Part shown: positions 24,297-32,362 of the stretch, piece by piece
Layout: every line of letters starts with the position of its first letter
Position numbering within the stretch: position 1 is the first letter of the stretch
From: Streptomyces sp. NBC_01306
GTDB taxonomy: Bacteria > Actinomycetota > Actinomycetes > Streptomycetales > Streptomycetaceae
Length of the DNA stretch: 64,000 nucleotides
Reading direction: 5' to 3'
Assembly: GCF_026340465.1 (NCBI RefSeq)
Contig: NZ_JAPEPC010000001.1
Location: 372,001-436,000, forward strand
Made by a program: the position numbers and the translations under genes
The notes under the pieces: generated by a model
Database searches by the model: none
Seen by the model: only the letters and a program-made list of their open reading frames with translations
What the model was told of the DNA's origin: nothing

Positions 24297-25196
24297 TCAG
24301 ATCACCGGAGGCCGGCCCAGTCGGGTCAGCCGCCAGACCGTACGCCATTTCATCGGTCGGCGTGGTCCGCAGGGAGTCGTCCAGCCCTCCTTGAACCCGC
24401 CGAACCATGCCTTGAGCGCGGCTCCGGAGGGGCGGCGGACCAGCGTGAGCAGCATCCACACCCCCAGGTAGACCGGCACCAGCGGTGCGGGCAGGTTCCG
24501 GCGGGCCAGCCAGACACGGTTGCGGGCCACCATGCGGTGGTAGACCGCGTGCCTGGACGGGGCCGTGGTGGGGTGGTGCAGCACCATGTCGGACCGGTAG
24601 TCGATCATCCAGCCGGCGTCGAGGGCCCGCCACGCCAGGTCGGTCTCCTCGTGCGCGTAGAAGAACTCGCCGGGGAGCGGTCCGGCCTCGGCGATGACCT
24701 TGGACCGTACGGCGTTGGCCCCGCCGAGGAAGGTCGTGACGCGCGAGGAGTGCATGGGGTCGGATGCGCGCAGCCGGGGGACGTGGCGGCGCTGGGTGAC
24801 CCCGGTGTCGGGGTCGGCGATCCGGAAGCTGATGATGCCCAGCTCGGGGTCGGCCGCGAAGGCCTGGCGGCACAGCTCGGCCGTGTCGGTGTTGGGCAGC
24901 AGCCCGTCGTCGTCGAGGAAGAGCAGGATGTCGACGTCGGTGCCGGCCGGGCCGAAGGCCTCGATGCCGACGTTGCGGCCGCCGGGGATGCCCAGGTTCT
25001 CGGGCAGCTCGACGGTCCGTACGCCTTCGGGGACGTCCGGCACGGGTGCGCCGTTGCCGACGACGACCGTCTCGACCGGGTCGCCGTCCTGCTTGGCGAC
25101 GGAATCCAGCAGTGCGCGCAGCTCGTCGGGGCGGTTGCCCATCGTGATGATGACCGCGCCGACCTTCGCGGAGCCGCCCGCGCCGGGGGCCGTCAC
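24297..25196 (-). CDS. Glycosyltransferase family 2
   Basis: 299 residues, GT-A fold. KVGAVIITMGNRPDELRALLDSV begins the nucleotide-binding domain; the metal motif is LFLDDDG (Asp95-97); GEFFYAHEETDLAWRALDAGW is the acceptor/base region (ED-like), and a C-terminal amphipathic part (VPVYLGVWMLLTLV) suggests membrane association. GTG 25196 overlaps the preceding stop (GTGA). Donor and acceptor unknown; rhamnosyl or galactofuranosyl-type GT2 enzymes look similar. Confidence 0.88.
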   Translation of the reverse strand: MTAPGAGGSAKVGAVIITMGNRPDELRALLDSVAKQDGDPVETVVVGNGAPVPDVPEGVRTVELPENLGIPGGRNVGIEAFGPAGTDVDILLFLDDDGLLPNTDTAELCRQAFAADPELGIISFRIADPDTGVTQRRHVPRLRASDPMHSSRVTTFLGGANAVRSKVIAEAGPLPGEFFYAHEETDLAWRALDAGWMIDYRSDMVLHHPTTAPSRHAVYHRMVARNRVWLARRNLPAPLVPVYLGVWMLLTLVRRPSGAALKAWFGGFKEGWTTPCGPRRPMKWRTVWRLTRLGRPPVI

Positions 25197-25972
25197 TTGA
25201 GCCTGCTGGAGGCGAGGACGGACACGAGGTGGAGCAGGGACTGCAGGAGCGCGATGCCCGCCAGCACGGCGACGCCGAGCCGCGTGAAGAACAGGTCGCC
25301 CCTGATCTGGTCCACGATCGCGAGGACCAGGATGAGCAGCGACGCCTCGATGCCGAGGACGAGCCGGTGGAACTTCAGCGCCGCGGCCGCCCTGCGGGCC
25401 AGCGCCATGCCGGAGGAGCGCGGCTCGGACGCCGTCTCCTTGACCGGCGGCAGTCCCTGCTGGTGGCGGGCGACGCCGACGAGGTCGGTCTCGGACTTGA
25501 TCATGACGGCGCCGAGGGCCGCGAGGGTGCCGAGGAAGGCCCACAGCCAGTCGATCCGCCCGGAGCCCCAGATGTCGGCCGCGCGCAGACCGAAGCCGAC
25601 GAGGACCGCGGCGTCGAGTACATAGGCGGCTACGCGGTCCACGTAGACGCCGACCATCGAGTACTGCTTCTTCCAGCGGGCGACCTCGCCGTCGACGCAG
25701 TCGAGAAGCAGATAGAGCTGAGCCATCAGCACGCCGAGCACCGCGCCCCAGATCCCCGGCACGAGGAGGGCAGGGGCGGCGAAGGCGGCGGCGACGGTCA
25801 TCACGTAGGTCAGCTGGTTGGGCGTGATCCGCGTGTTCACCAGGTGCCGGTCCACGCGCAGCGAAATCTCGCGCATGTAGAGCCGGCCGCCCCAGTGCTC
25901 GCCGCTCCGCCGGTCCTTGACGCCCGGAGGGTGAACGACCGGGCGGAGTTCAGCTACCGATGGCTTTTGCAT
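25193..25972 (-). CDS. CDP-alcohol phosphotransferase-fold membrane protein (final Asp missing)
   Basis: 259 residues with about six helices. The family motif D-x2-DG-x2-AR-x8-G-x3-D-x3-D reads DCVDGEVAR (Asp91, Asp94, Gly95, Arg99), Gly108, Asp112, then Ala116 where the catalytic fourth Asp is expected. The bases at the site read GTGGACCGCGTAGCCGCC, so this is not a frame error. It may use another base, act on an unusual substrate, or be a non-catalytic partner of the second such protein (27748-29523). The start overlaps the G1P dehydrogenase gene by 23 bp. Confidence 0.82.
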   Translation of the reverse strand: MQKPSVAELRPVVHPPGVKDRRSGEHWGGRLYMREISLRVDRHLVNTRITPNQLTYVMTVAAAFAAPALLVPGIWGAVLGVLMAQLYLLLDCVDGEVARWKKQYSMVGVYVDRVAAYVLDAAVLVGFGLRAADIWGSGRIDWLWAFLGTLAALGAVMIKSETDLVGVARHQQGLPPVKETASEPRSSGMALARRAAAALKFHRLVLGIEASLLILVLAIVDQIRGDLFFTRLGVAVLAGIALLQSLLHLVSVLASSRLK

Positions 25973-27011
25973 AGTCGGCGTAAGCGTCCTTGATCTGGTC
26001 TGCGGACAGGTTGAGGTGTTCCAGGATCGTGAAGCGTCCGGGGCGGGTCTGCGGGGCGTACCGCACGACCTGGACGAACTCGTCCACGCTGAAGCCCAGC
26101 TCGCCGGGCAGTACGGGCAGGCCGTGCCGGCGCAGGACGTCCGCGAAGAGCCCGGCCTCGTCGGCCGCGCCGCGCAGGTGCATCGCGAAGGCGGCGCCGA
26201 GACCGACCTGCTCGCCGTGGCTGCCGGCCCGCTGGGGGAAGAGCAGGTCGAAGGCGTGGCAGATCTCGTGGCAGGCACCGGACGAGGGCCTGGTGTCGCC
26301 GCTGATCGAGATCGCGATGCCGGAGAGGACGAGCCCCTCGGCGAGCACCATCAGGAACTCGTCGTCGCCGACCCCGCCGGGGTGGCGCAGGACCGCCTCG
26401 CCCGCGGTGCGGGCCATGGCCGCCGCCAGTCCGTCGACCGCTTCGCCGTTGACCTTGTGCGAGAGCTCCCAGTCGGCGATGGCCGAGATGTTGGAGATCG
26501 CGTCACCGACGCCGGAGCGGATGAAGCGGGGCGGTGCCTCACGGATCACATCGAGGTCGACGACGATCGCGATGGGGGTCGGGACCCCGTAGGAGCCGCG
26601 TCCGTTGTCGTTGTCCAGGGTGGATACCGGCGAGCAGATGCCGTCGTGCGAGAGATTCGTCGCTACGGCGACCATCGGGAGCCCCACCCGGGCCGCCGCG
26701 TACTTCGCCACGTCGATGATCTTGCCGCCGCCGAGGCCGACCACCGCGTCGTACCGCTTGCCCTTGATCCCGTCGGCCAGCCGCACCGCGGAGTCGATGG
26801 TGCCGTCGGCGACGGAGTACCAGTCGGCCCCGGGCAGCACCGGCGCGAGCTTCTCGCGCAGTGCCCGGCCCGAGCCGTCACTGACGGCGAGGGCGAGCTT
26901 GCCGGAGGCCGAGATCCGCTGGTCGGCGAGGAGCCCCGCCAAGTCGTCGAGGGCGCCACTGCTGATGTCGACGACGACCGGGGACGGGATGAGCCTCGTC
27001 AGTACTGGCAC
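25950..27011 (-). CDS. sn-Glycerol-1-phosphate dehydrogenase, archaeal type
   Basis: 353 residues of the iron/zinc alcohol dehydrogenase superfamily. GGGKIIDVAK (94-103) is the NAD(P) loop. SHDGICSPVS (121-130), GVGDAISNISAIADWELSH (167-185), SGACHEICHAF and SHGEQVGLG closely follow archaeal G1P dehydrogenases, with Asp170, His248 and His265 as likely metal ligands. It would reduce dihydroxyacetone phosphate to sn-glycerol-1-phosphate, the archaeal enantiomer. It overlaps the nucleotidyltransferase gene by 13 bp, so the two steps are probably consecutive. AraM of Bacillus is a bacterial precedent. Confidence 0.85.
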   Translation of the reverse strand: MPVLTRLIPSPVVVDISSGALDDLAGLLADQRISASGKLALAVSDGSGRALREKLAPVLPGADWYSVADGTIDSAVRLADGIKGKRYDAVVGLGGGKIIDVAKYAAARVGLPMVAVATNLSHDGICSPVSTLDNDNGRGSYGVPTPIAIVVDLDVIREAPPRFIRSGVGDAISNISAIADWELSHKVNGEAVDGLAAAMARTAGEAVLRHPGGVGDDEFLMVLAEGLVLSGIAISISGDTRPSSGACHEICHAFDLLFPQRAGSHGEQVGLGAAFAMHLRGAADEAGLFADVLRRHGLPVLPGELGFSVDEFVQVVRYAPQTRPGRFTILEHLNLSADQIKDAYADYAKAIGS

Positions 27012-27751
27012 GCGATGCCACGGCCCTTCGCGAGGTCGTCGTGATTGTCGATCTCGACCCAGGCGACGTCCCCGATCGGGGCCACGTCGATACGGAAGCC
27101 GCGGTTCACCAGCTCCTGGTAGCCGTCCTCGTAGTAGAGGTCGGGGTCGCGCTCGAAGGTGACCTTGAGCGCGTCCGCGAGCTCCTCGGCGGCCTCGGGC
27201 TCGATGAGGGTGACCCCGATGTACTCGCCGGTGGCCGTCGAGGGGTCCATCAGCTTGGTGATCCTGGTCACCGCGTCGGTGCCGTCCGTGATGACCTTCA
27301 TCTCCTCGTCGGCGAGGTGCTTCACCGTGTCGAGGGCGAGGACGATCCGCCGGCCTTCGCCGCGCGCGGCCAGCAGCGTCTTCTCGACGGAGACCGGGTG
27401 CACGGTGTCGCCGTTGGCGAGGATCACACCCTGCTTGAGCACCTCACGGGCGCACCAGAGGGAGTAGGCGTTGTTCCACTCCTCGGCCTTGTCGTTGTCG
27501 ATCAGCGTGATCGTGACTCCGTACTTGGCCTCGAACTCCGCACGGCGCGCGTACACCGCCTCCTTGCGGTAGCCGACGACGACCGCGACCTCGGTGAGTC
27601 CGACCTCGGCGAAGTTGCTCAGCGCGATGTCGAGAACGGTGGTCGGCTCGCCCTCCCCCTCGGGGCCGACGGGCACGAGGGCCTTGGGCAGCGTGTCGGT
27701 GTAGGGACGCAGACGCCTGCCTGCGCCGGCCGCCAGTACGAGGCCGATCAT
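26999..27751 (-). CDS. NTP-transferase (LicC/PntC-like cytidylyltransferase)
   Basis: 250 residues. LAAGAGRRLRPYTDTLPKALVPV (7-28) is the nucleotide-binding signature; EEWNNAYSLWCAR (91-102) matches the NN-x-YSL element of phosphocholine and aminoethylphosphonate cytidylyltransferases; ANGDTVH (112-118) supplies a metal Asp, and VEIDNHDDL the C-terminal one. It should activate a phosphorylated alcohol as a CDP derivative. In this operon glycerol-1-phosphate is the most likely substrate, but phosphocholine or inositol phosphate cannot be excluded. The ATG overlaps the upstream stop (ATGA). Confidence 0.85.
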   Translation of the reverse strand: MIGLVLAAGAGRRLRPYTDTLPKALVPVGPEGEGEPTTVLDIALSNFAEVGLTEVAVVVGYRKEAVYARRAEFEAKYGVTITLIDNDKAEEWNNAYSLWCAREVLKQGVILANGDTVHPVSVEKTLLAARGEGRRIVLALDTVKHLADEEMKVITDGTDAVTRITKLMDPSTATGEYIGVTLIEPEAAEELADALKVTFERDPDLYYEDGYQELVNRGFRIDVAPIGDVAWVEIDNHDDLAKGRGIACQY

Positions 27752-29523
27752 GCGGGTTCTCCTTCGTCATGTACAGCGGGTGCTCCGGAGGACACCCAGA
27801 AGCGGATGCTCTCCGCGAGGACCACGATCGCCACGGCCACGGCGAGCACCGTGAGCGCGACTGCGAAACCGTCACCGGCGGTGTGCTCCGCCGTGAGCAG
27901 GGCGGCGAGTACGGCGACCACCAGGGTCCGGCCGTCGTGGCCGCCGATCGTACGCACGAGCCACCGGGGCGGCGCGCCGGTGCCGCCCTTGATGCGGTAC
28001 ACCGTGTCGTAGTGATGGTAGGCGACGGCCGCCACCAGTCCGAAGGCCGCGGGCAGCGCCTCGTGGACATCGGAGCGGGCCGCGAGCACGAGGATCGTGA
28101 CGTATTCGGCCGCCCGGAAGACCGGGGGCACCAGCCAGTCGAGCGCGCCCTTGAGCGGGCGCGAGACGGCCGTTCCGGAGAGTACGCAGTACACGGCGGC
28201 GGCCACGGCGGGCCACCAGCTGCCGACCGGCGCGAAGAGCGACACGGCCACCACGAGGGCGCCGCCCACGAACGCGATCACCGGCAGGGCGCCGCGCGGT
28301 CCCTTGAGGAACCGTGCGAAGAGCTCGGCGAGCGGTCCCGAGTCGGCGAGGTCGGCCAGTGCCTGGGCGGCGCGGTCGGTGCGGGTGGCCCGGCGGGTCA
28401 GCGAGCGCAGGATCCGGCCGGCCGTGGTGTAGCAGGCGGCCAGGGCGCAGCCGATGAGGAGCGCGTAGAAGACGATCCGGGGGGTGGTCACGGCGGTGAG
28501 CACGGCGATCATGGCCCAGCGTTCACCGATCGGGAGCACGATCATGCGGCGCACCCAGACCGTCCAGCCGACGCTGTCGAGCTTGTCGGAGAGGGCGGCG
28601 GTGGGGCTTGTGTTGGCTGTCGCGTCGTGGTTCGCCTCGTTGAAGGAGAAGTCCACGACGTGCCGGCAGGTCTGGAGGACCATCGCGCCGAGGGCCAGCA
28701 CCCAGATGTCGTCGCCGTTGCGGGCCGAACCCAGCGCGAGCCCCGCGTAGTAGGCGTACTCCTTGGCCCGGTCGAAGGTCGCGTCCAGCCAGGCGCCGAG
28801 CGTCGAGTACTGGAGCGAGTACCGGGCGAGCTGACCGTCCGTGCAGTCCAGGACGAAGGAGCAGAGCAGCAGCACTCCGGCGGCGATGTATCCGCCGCGG
28901 GTGCCGGTCGCGGCGCAGGCCGCCGCTATCAGTGCGGTGATCAGCGAGGCGGTGGTGACCTGGTTCGGGGTCAGCCCGTGGCGGGCGCACCAGCGTGCGA
29001 TGTACCGCGAGTAGGGGCTGATGCAGTACGTCGTGAAGAAGCCGTCCCGGGACTTCACCGCCGTACGGAGCCGCACGGCCTCGTCATCGACGGCGGCGAC
29101 GGCGGCCCTGGCCTCGTGGCGGGACTGCGGGTCCTGCGGGACCGAGGCGACCAGCGTGCCCAGCTCGGGACGCTGCACAGGGGTCCCGGCGCTGTCCAGC
29201 GCCGCGGCCAGGGTGTCGGGGCGCGGTTCCGCGGCCGCCAGTACGCGGTTGAGCGCGGGGCGCGCCTCCGGCTGGACCGCGAGCGCGCCGGGGACCGCGG
29301 CCGCCGCGAAGCGGGGATCGGTCAGCGCCAGGCGGAGCGAGTGGAGATGGCCGACGAAACGGGTGTCGACGACCGCCACGCGTTCGTCGGCCGGTGCGGC
29401 GGTGAGCAGCTGCGCGGTCTCTGCCGCGTCGGCTGCGATGCGTACATCGAAGCCCAGCGACCGCAGATCGCCCTCCAGCGACGATCCGGGTACCGGCGCA
29501 CCGGCGAGGATGGCGGTCGACAG
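27748..29523 (-). CDS. Two-domain CDP-alcohol phosphotransferase (DUF5941 type), probable CTG start
   Basis: About 591 residues. An N-terminal soluble domain of roughly 150 residues begins STAILAGAPVPGSSLEGDLRSLGFDVRIAAD. The membrane CDP-alcohol phosphotransferase domain carries all four Asp: DCTDGQLAR (226-234), Gly243, Asp247, Asp251. A C-terminal multi-helix domain (about 300 residues) follows. GTG 29379 would cut into the conserved-looking N-terminal domain; the only in-frame candidate beyond it after the upstream stop is CTG 29523, with AAGGAG nine bases before. First gene of the operon. Confidence 0.78.
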   Translation of the reverse strand: MSTAILAGAPVPGSSLEGDLRSLGFDVRIAADAAETAQLLTAAPADERVAVVDTRFVGHLHSLRLALTDPRFAAAAVPGALAVQPEARPALNRVLAAAEPRPDTLAAALDSAGTPVQRPELGTLVASVPQDPQSRHEARAAVAAVDDEAVRLRTAVKSRDGFFTTYCISPYSRYIARWCARHGLTPNQVTTASLITALIAAACAATGTRGGYIAAGVLLLCSFVLDCTDGQLARYSLQYSTLGAWLDATFDRAKEYAYYAGLALGSARNGDDIWVLALGAMVLQTCRHVVDFSFNEANHDATANTSPTAALSDKLDSVGWTVWVRRMIVLPIGERWAMIAVLTAVTTPRIVFYALLIGCALAACYTTAGRILRSLTRRATRTDRAAQALADLADSGPLAELFARFLKGPRGALPVIAFVGGALVVAVSLFAPVGSWWPAVAAAVYCVLSGTAVSRPLKGALDWLVPPVFRAAEYVTILVLAARSDVHEALPAAFGLVAAVAYHHYDTVYRIKGGTGAPPRWLVRTIGGHDGRTLVVAVLAALLTAEHTAGDGFAVALTVLAVAVAIVVLAESIRFWVSSGAPAVHDEGEPA

Positions 29524-29797
29524 ACGAACTCACTCCTTGGAGCTGGCGTAACACACGCGGAGACGGCCCGGTCCCGGCAGGGGCGGGCGGCATGTCGGCA
29601 GAGGCTATCTGATGGACGTAAGCAGGCGTTCACGGGCCGTTTACGTCCCGATCCGACCGGGCATGACCCCGCGCCACCTGCTGCGGTCATCATGATCGAT
29701 CCATGCCTCGCCCCACAAACCGTGCTCCCGTTCCGCTCGGAAGAGGCAGAGCCGCGGTGTCTCCGGGGCGTCTCCGGGGTGTCTTAGGGTGGCCGGT
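29524..29797. other. 274-bp divergent promoter region
   Basis: Separates the polymer operon (minus) from galE (plus). It contains the inverted repeat at 29614-29648 and short CCGGGGCGTCT direct repeats near 29760-29780. No clear -10/-35 pair could be chosen. Confidence 0.5.
29614..29648. promoter_or_regulatory. Inverted repeat between polymer operon and galE
   Basis: GGACGTAA (29614-29621) and TTACGTCC (29641-29648) are exact complements 19 bp apart, centred about 110 bp from the polymer-operon start. A plausible regulator site or RNA structure; no adjacent regulator gene points to a binder. Confidence 0.5.
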
Positions 29798-30787
29798 ATG
29801 ACGTGGCTGATCACAGGTGGGGCGGGGTACATCGGAGCGCATGTGGCGCGGGCGATGGTGGCGGACGGCGAGCGGGTGGTCGTCCTGGACGACCTGTCGA
29901 GCGGGCTCGCCGAGCGCCTTCCGGCCGGGGTCGAGCTGGTGCGCGGCTCGGTGCTCGACCGCGGCCTCCTGGACGCCACCCTGACCGCTCACGGAGGCGA
30001 CATCACCGGGGTCGTGCATCTCGCGGGCAAGAAGCAGGTCGGGGAGTCCGTCGAGCACCCGCTGAGCTACTACCGGGACAACGTGCACGGCCTGACCGTG
30101 GTGCTGGAGGCCGTGGTCGCCGCCGGGGTGCGGCGCTTCCTGTTCTCCTCGTCGGCCGCCGTCTACGGCGTCCCCGAAGCGGAGCTGATCACCGAGTCGA
30201 CGCCCTGCGCGCCCATCAATCCGTACGGCGAGACGAAGCTGGCCGGCGAGTGGCTGGTGCGGGCGGCGGGCACGGCGCACGGCCTGTCCACCGCCTGCCT
30301 GCGCTACTTCAATGTGGCGGGTGCGGCCGCGCCCGGGCTGGCCGACATCGGGGTCCACAACGTCATCCCGATGTTCTTCGACCGGCTGACCCGCGGTGAG
30401 GACCCGCGGATCTTCGGCGCCGACTACCCCACACCCGACGGCACCTGTATCCGTGACTACATCCATGTCGCCGATCTCGCCGACGCCCATGTCGCCGTGG
30501 CCCGCAGGCTCTCCGCCGACGGCGGTGCGGGGGATCTCACGCTCAATGTCGGCCGCGGCGCGGGCGTATCGGTGCGCGAACTGGCGGACCTCGTCGCCTC
30601 GGTCACCGGGCTGCCGATGTCCCCCGTGGTCGGACCGCGCCGTCCGGGCGACGCGGCGAAGGCCGTCGCGTCGGACGAGCTGATCGCCGGGGAACTCGGC
30701 TGGAAGGCCTCGCGCGGGGTGCGCGAGATGGTCGAGTCGGCCTGGGAAGGCTGGTGCCTGCGACACCCCGGCGCGCGCCGCAAATGA
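29798..30787 (+). CDS. galE: UDP-glucose 4-epimerase
   Basis: 329 residues, short-chain dehydrogenase fold. GGAGYIG (7-13) binds NAD; VVLDDLSSG follows strand 2; SSAAVYG and NPYGETK give the Ser/Tyr-x3-Lys catalytic set; YNxR-type C-terminal region is DYPTPDGTCIRDYIHVADLADAH. It interconverts UDP-glucose and UDP-galactose. ATG 29798 follows AGGGTGG by five bases. Its position beside the glycosyltransferase operon suggests it supplies galactose for surface polymers. Confidence 0.93.
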   Translation: MTWLITGGAGYIGAHVARAMVADGERVVVLDDLSSGLAERLPAGVELVRGSVLDRGLLDATLTAHGGDITGVVHLAGKKQVGESVEHPLSYYRDNVHGLTVVLEAVVAAGVRRFLFSSSAAVYGVPEAELITESTPCAPINPYGETKLAGEWLVRAAGTAHGLSTACLRYFNVAGAAAPGLADIGVHNVIPMFFDRLTRGEDPRIFGADYPTPDGTCIRDYIHVADLADAHVAVARRLSADGGAGDLTLNVGRGAGVSVRELADLVASVTGLPMSPVVGPRRPGDAAKAVASDELIAGELGWKASRGVREMVESAWEGWCLRHPGARRK

Positions 30788-30798
30788 TCTCGCGCCCC

Positions 30799-30832
30799 AC
30801 TCTGACCTGCCATTATTTCCGCAGGTCAGAGT
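30799..30832 (+). terminator. Hairpin terminator of galE
   Basis: ACTCTGACCTGC (30799-30810) and GCAGGTCAGAGT (30821-30832) pair perfectly over 12 bp with a 10-base AT-rich loop, 11 bases after the galE stop. Confidence 0.85.
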
Positions 30833-30929
30833 AGCTGACAATGGTGTTCGGTCTCGTGTTGCCCGATACCCCTGCCCCGTAGTTGGCTGACCTCTCGGGC
30901 CGGCACGCTCACGATCGGGAGGCGCTCTC

Positions 30930-31871
30930 ATGGGGGCTGGGCACGACCACGGGCATGCGCACGGCGGACCGCCGCCTACCGGGACCGCCGGGGCCGCTCA
31001 CCGGGTTCGCCTGCGCATCGCACTCTGCATCACACTGACCGTGATGGTGGTGGAGATCGCCGGCGGTCTGCTGGCCGACTCGCTGGCGCTGCTCGCGGAC
31101 GCGACACACATGGCGACGGACGCGCTCGGGCTTGCGATGGCGCTCCTGGCGATCCACTTCGCCAACCGCCCGGCCAGCGAGAACCGGACCTTCGGCTACG
31201 CACGGGCGGAGATCCTGGCCGCACTCGCCAACTGCCTTCTGCTGCTGGGCGTGGGCGGTTACGTCCTGTACGAGGCGATCCAGCGCTTCATCACGCCGGC
31301 CGAGACAGCGGGCGGCCTGACGATCGTTTTCGGCCTCATCGGTCTGGTCGCCAACATGATCTCGCTCTCCATCCTCGTCCGGGGGCAGCAGGAGAGCATC
31401 AATGTCCGCGGCGCCTATCTGGAAGTGATGGCCGACGCGCTCGGCTCGGTCGCCGTGCTGATCTCGGCCACCGTGATCCTGACGACGGGCTGGCAGGCGG
31501 CCGACCCCGTGGCCTCGCTCGTCATCGGCCTCATGATCGTCCCGCGTACGGTCAAGCTGCTGCGCGAGACACTCGACGTACTGCTGGAAGCGGCCCCGAA
31601 GAACGTCGACATGGGCGAGGTCAGGGCCCACATCCTGGGCCTCCCCGGAGTGGCCGACGTCCACGATCTGCATGCGTGGACGATCACTTCGGGGATGCCG
31701 GTCCTCTCCGCGCACGTGGTGGTCAGCCCCGACACCCTGGACGCGATCGGTCACGAGAAGATGCTGCACGACCTCCAGGGCTGCCTCGGCGCCCACTTCG
31801 ACGTCGCGCACTGCACCTTCCAGCTGGAGCCGGGCGGCCACGCGGAGCACGAGGCGAAGCTCTGCCACTGA
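30930..31871 (+). CDS. Cation diffusion facilitator (Zn/Co/Cd efflux)
   Basis: 313 residues. His-rich N-terminus (GHDHGHAHGG), six membrane helices and a cytoplasmic C-terminal ferredoxin-like domain with LHAWTITSGMPVLSAHVVV. Metal site in helix 2 is ADATHMATD (His60, Asp64); in helix 5 it is LEVMADALGS, with Glu165 in place of the usual His and Asp169 conserved. GGGAGG lies just upstream of ATG. The C-terminus and stop lie in a 13-bp tandem repeat. Exports divalent metal by proton exchange; which metal is uncertain because of the Glu. Confidence 0.92.
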   Translation: MGAGHDHGHAHGGPPPTGTAGAAHRVRLRIALCITLTVMVVEIAGGLLADSLALLADATHMATDALGLAMALLAIHFANRPASENRTFGYARAEILAALANCLLLLGVGGYVLYEAIQRFITPAETAGGLTIVFGLIGLVANMISLSILVRGQQESINVRGAYLEVMADALGSVAVLISATVILTTGWQAADPVASLVIGLMIVPRTVKLLRETLDVLLEAAPKNVDMGEVRAHILGLPGVADVHDLHAWTITSGMPVLSAHVVVSPDTLDAIGHEKMLHDLQGCLGAHFDVAHCTFQLEPGGHAEHEAKLCH

Positions 31872-31920
31872 GCTCTGTCACTGAGCTCTGCCACTCAACC
31901 GTGCCGCTGAGCCCTGCCAC
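31863..31920. repeat. 13-bp tandem repeat (about 4.5 copies) over the CDF stop codon
   Basis: Units starting TGCCACTGAGCTC at 31863, 31876, 31889, 31902 and a part at 31915, the later ones diverged. The TGA stop (31869-31871) lies in the first unit and the repeat continues into the intergenic region. Period 13 is not a codon multiple. Confidence 0.82.
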
Positions 31921-31964
31921 CGGGCCGCGGGCCGAGCGGATCGATCCGTACACTCGTGGCCGGC

Positions 31965-32234
31965 ATGGCCGAACTCCCCCTCTCCGACGGTATGTTCGAT
32001 CTTGTCCGGGCCGAGGGGTCCGGGTACATCATCGGCGCGGCGGAGTGCCGCGCCTTCCGGGAGTCCGCCGGCTCCCCGCTGCGCACCGCGGGCGAGGCCA
32101 CCATGGGGCAGGCGCTTGCGGGCAGCCGCGAGGAACTCGCCATGCACCGGGAGCACGGTGGCGAATACGGCTGTGCAGCATATGCGCTGCGCCCGATGCA
32201 CGGGGCCGGTTTCCCGGCAGGCGCCCAATTCTGA
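31965..32234 (+). CDS. Hypothetical protein
   Basis: About 89 residues, unrecognised. The frame has strong third-position G/C, so it looks coding. Mixed charged/glycine-rich sequence without membrane helix (for example LPLSDGMFDLVRAEGSGYIIGAAECRAF). A TACACT hexamer 10 bases before ATG and the lack of Shine-Dalgarno leave the start open; GTG 31956 is the other choice. A terminator follows at 32242. Confidence 0.55.
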   Translation: MAELPLSDGMFDLVRAEGSGYIIGAAECRAFRESAGSPLRTAGEATMGQALAGSREELAMHREHGGEYGCAAYALRPMHGAGFPAGAQF

Positions 32235-32241
32235 TATTCCG

Positions 32242-32280
32242 GTCGGTGGCCCCGCCACGCAGTGTGGCGGGGGCACCGAC
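32242..32280 (+). terminator. Hairpin terminator before idi
   Basis: CCCCGCCAC (32250-32258) pairs with GTGGCGGGG (32264-32272), and the outer GTCGGTG (32242-32248) with CACCGAC (32274-32280), apart from one G-G mismatch. It lies 8 bases beyond the hypothetical gene. Confidence 0.8.
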
Positions 32281-32362
32281 ACGTCCTGCGCTCCGAAGTG
32301 CGGACAAGCCGCTTTTGTACGGCAGACTGAGGAGCCGGTGACGCCCGATGCGAAGGATGGTT

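Noticed and set aside
30837..30851. Zur box before the CDF gene
   Set aside because: TGACAATGGTGTTCG has one good half but the second half does not match; symmetry is too weak.
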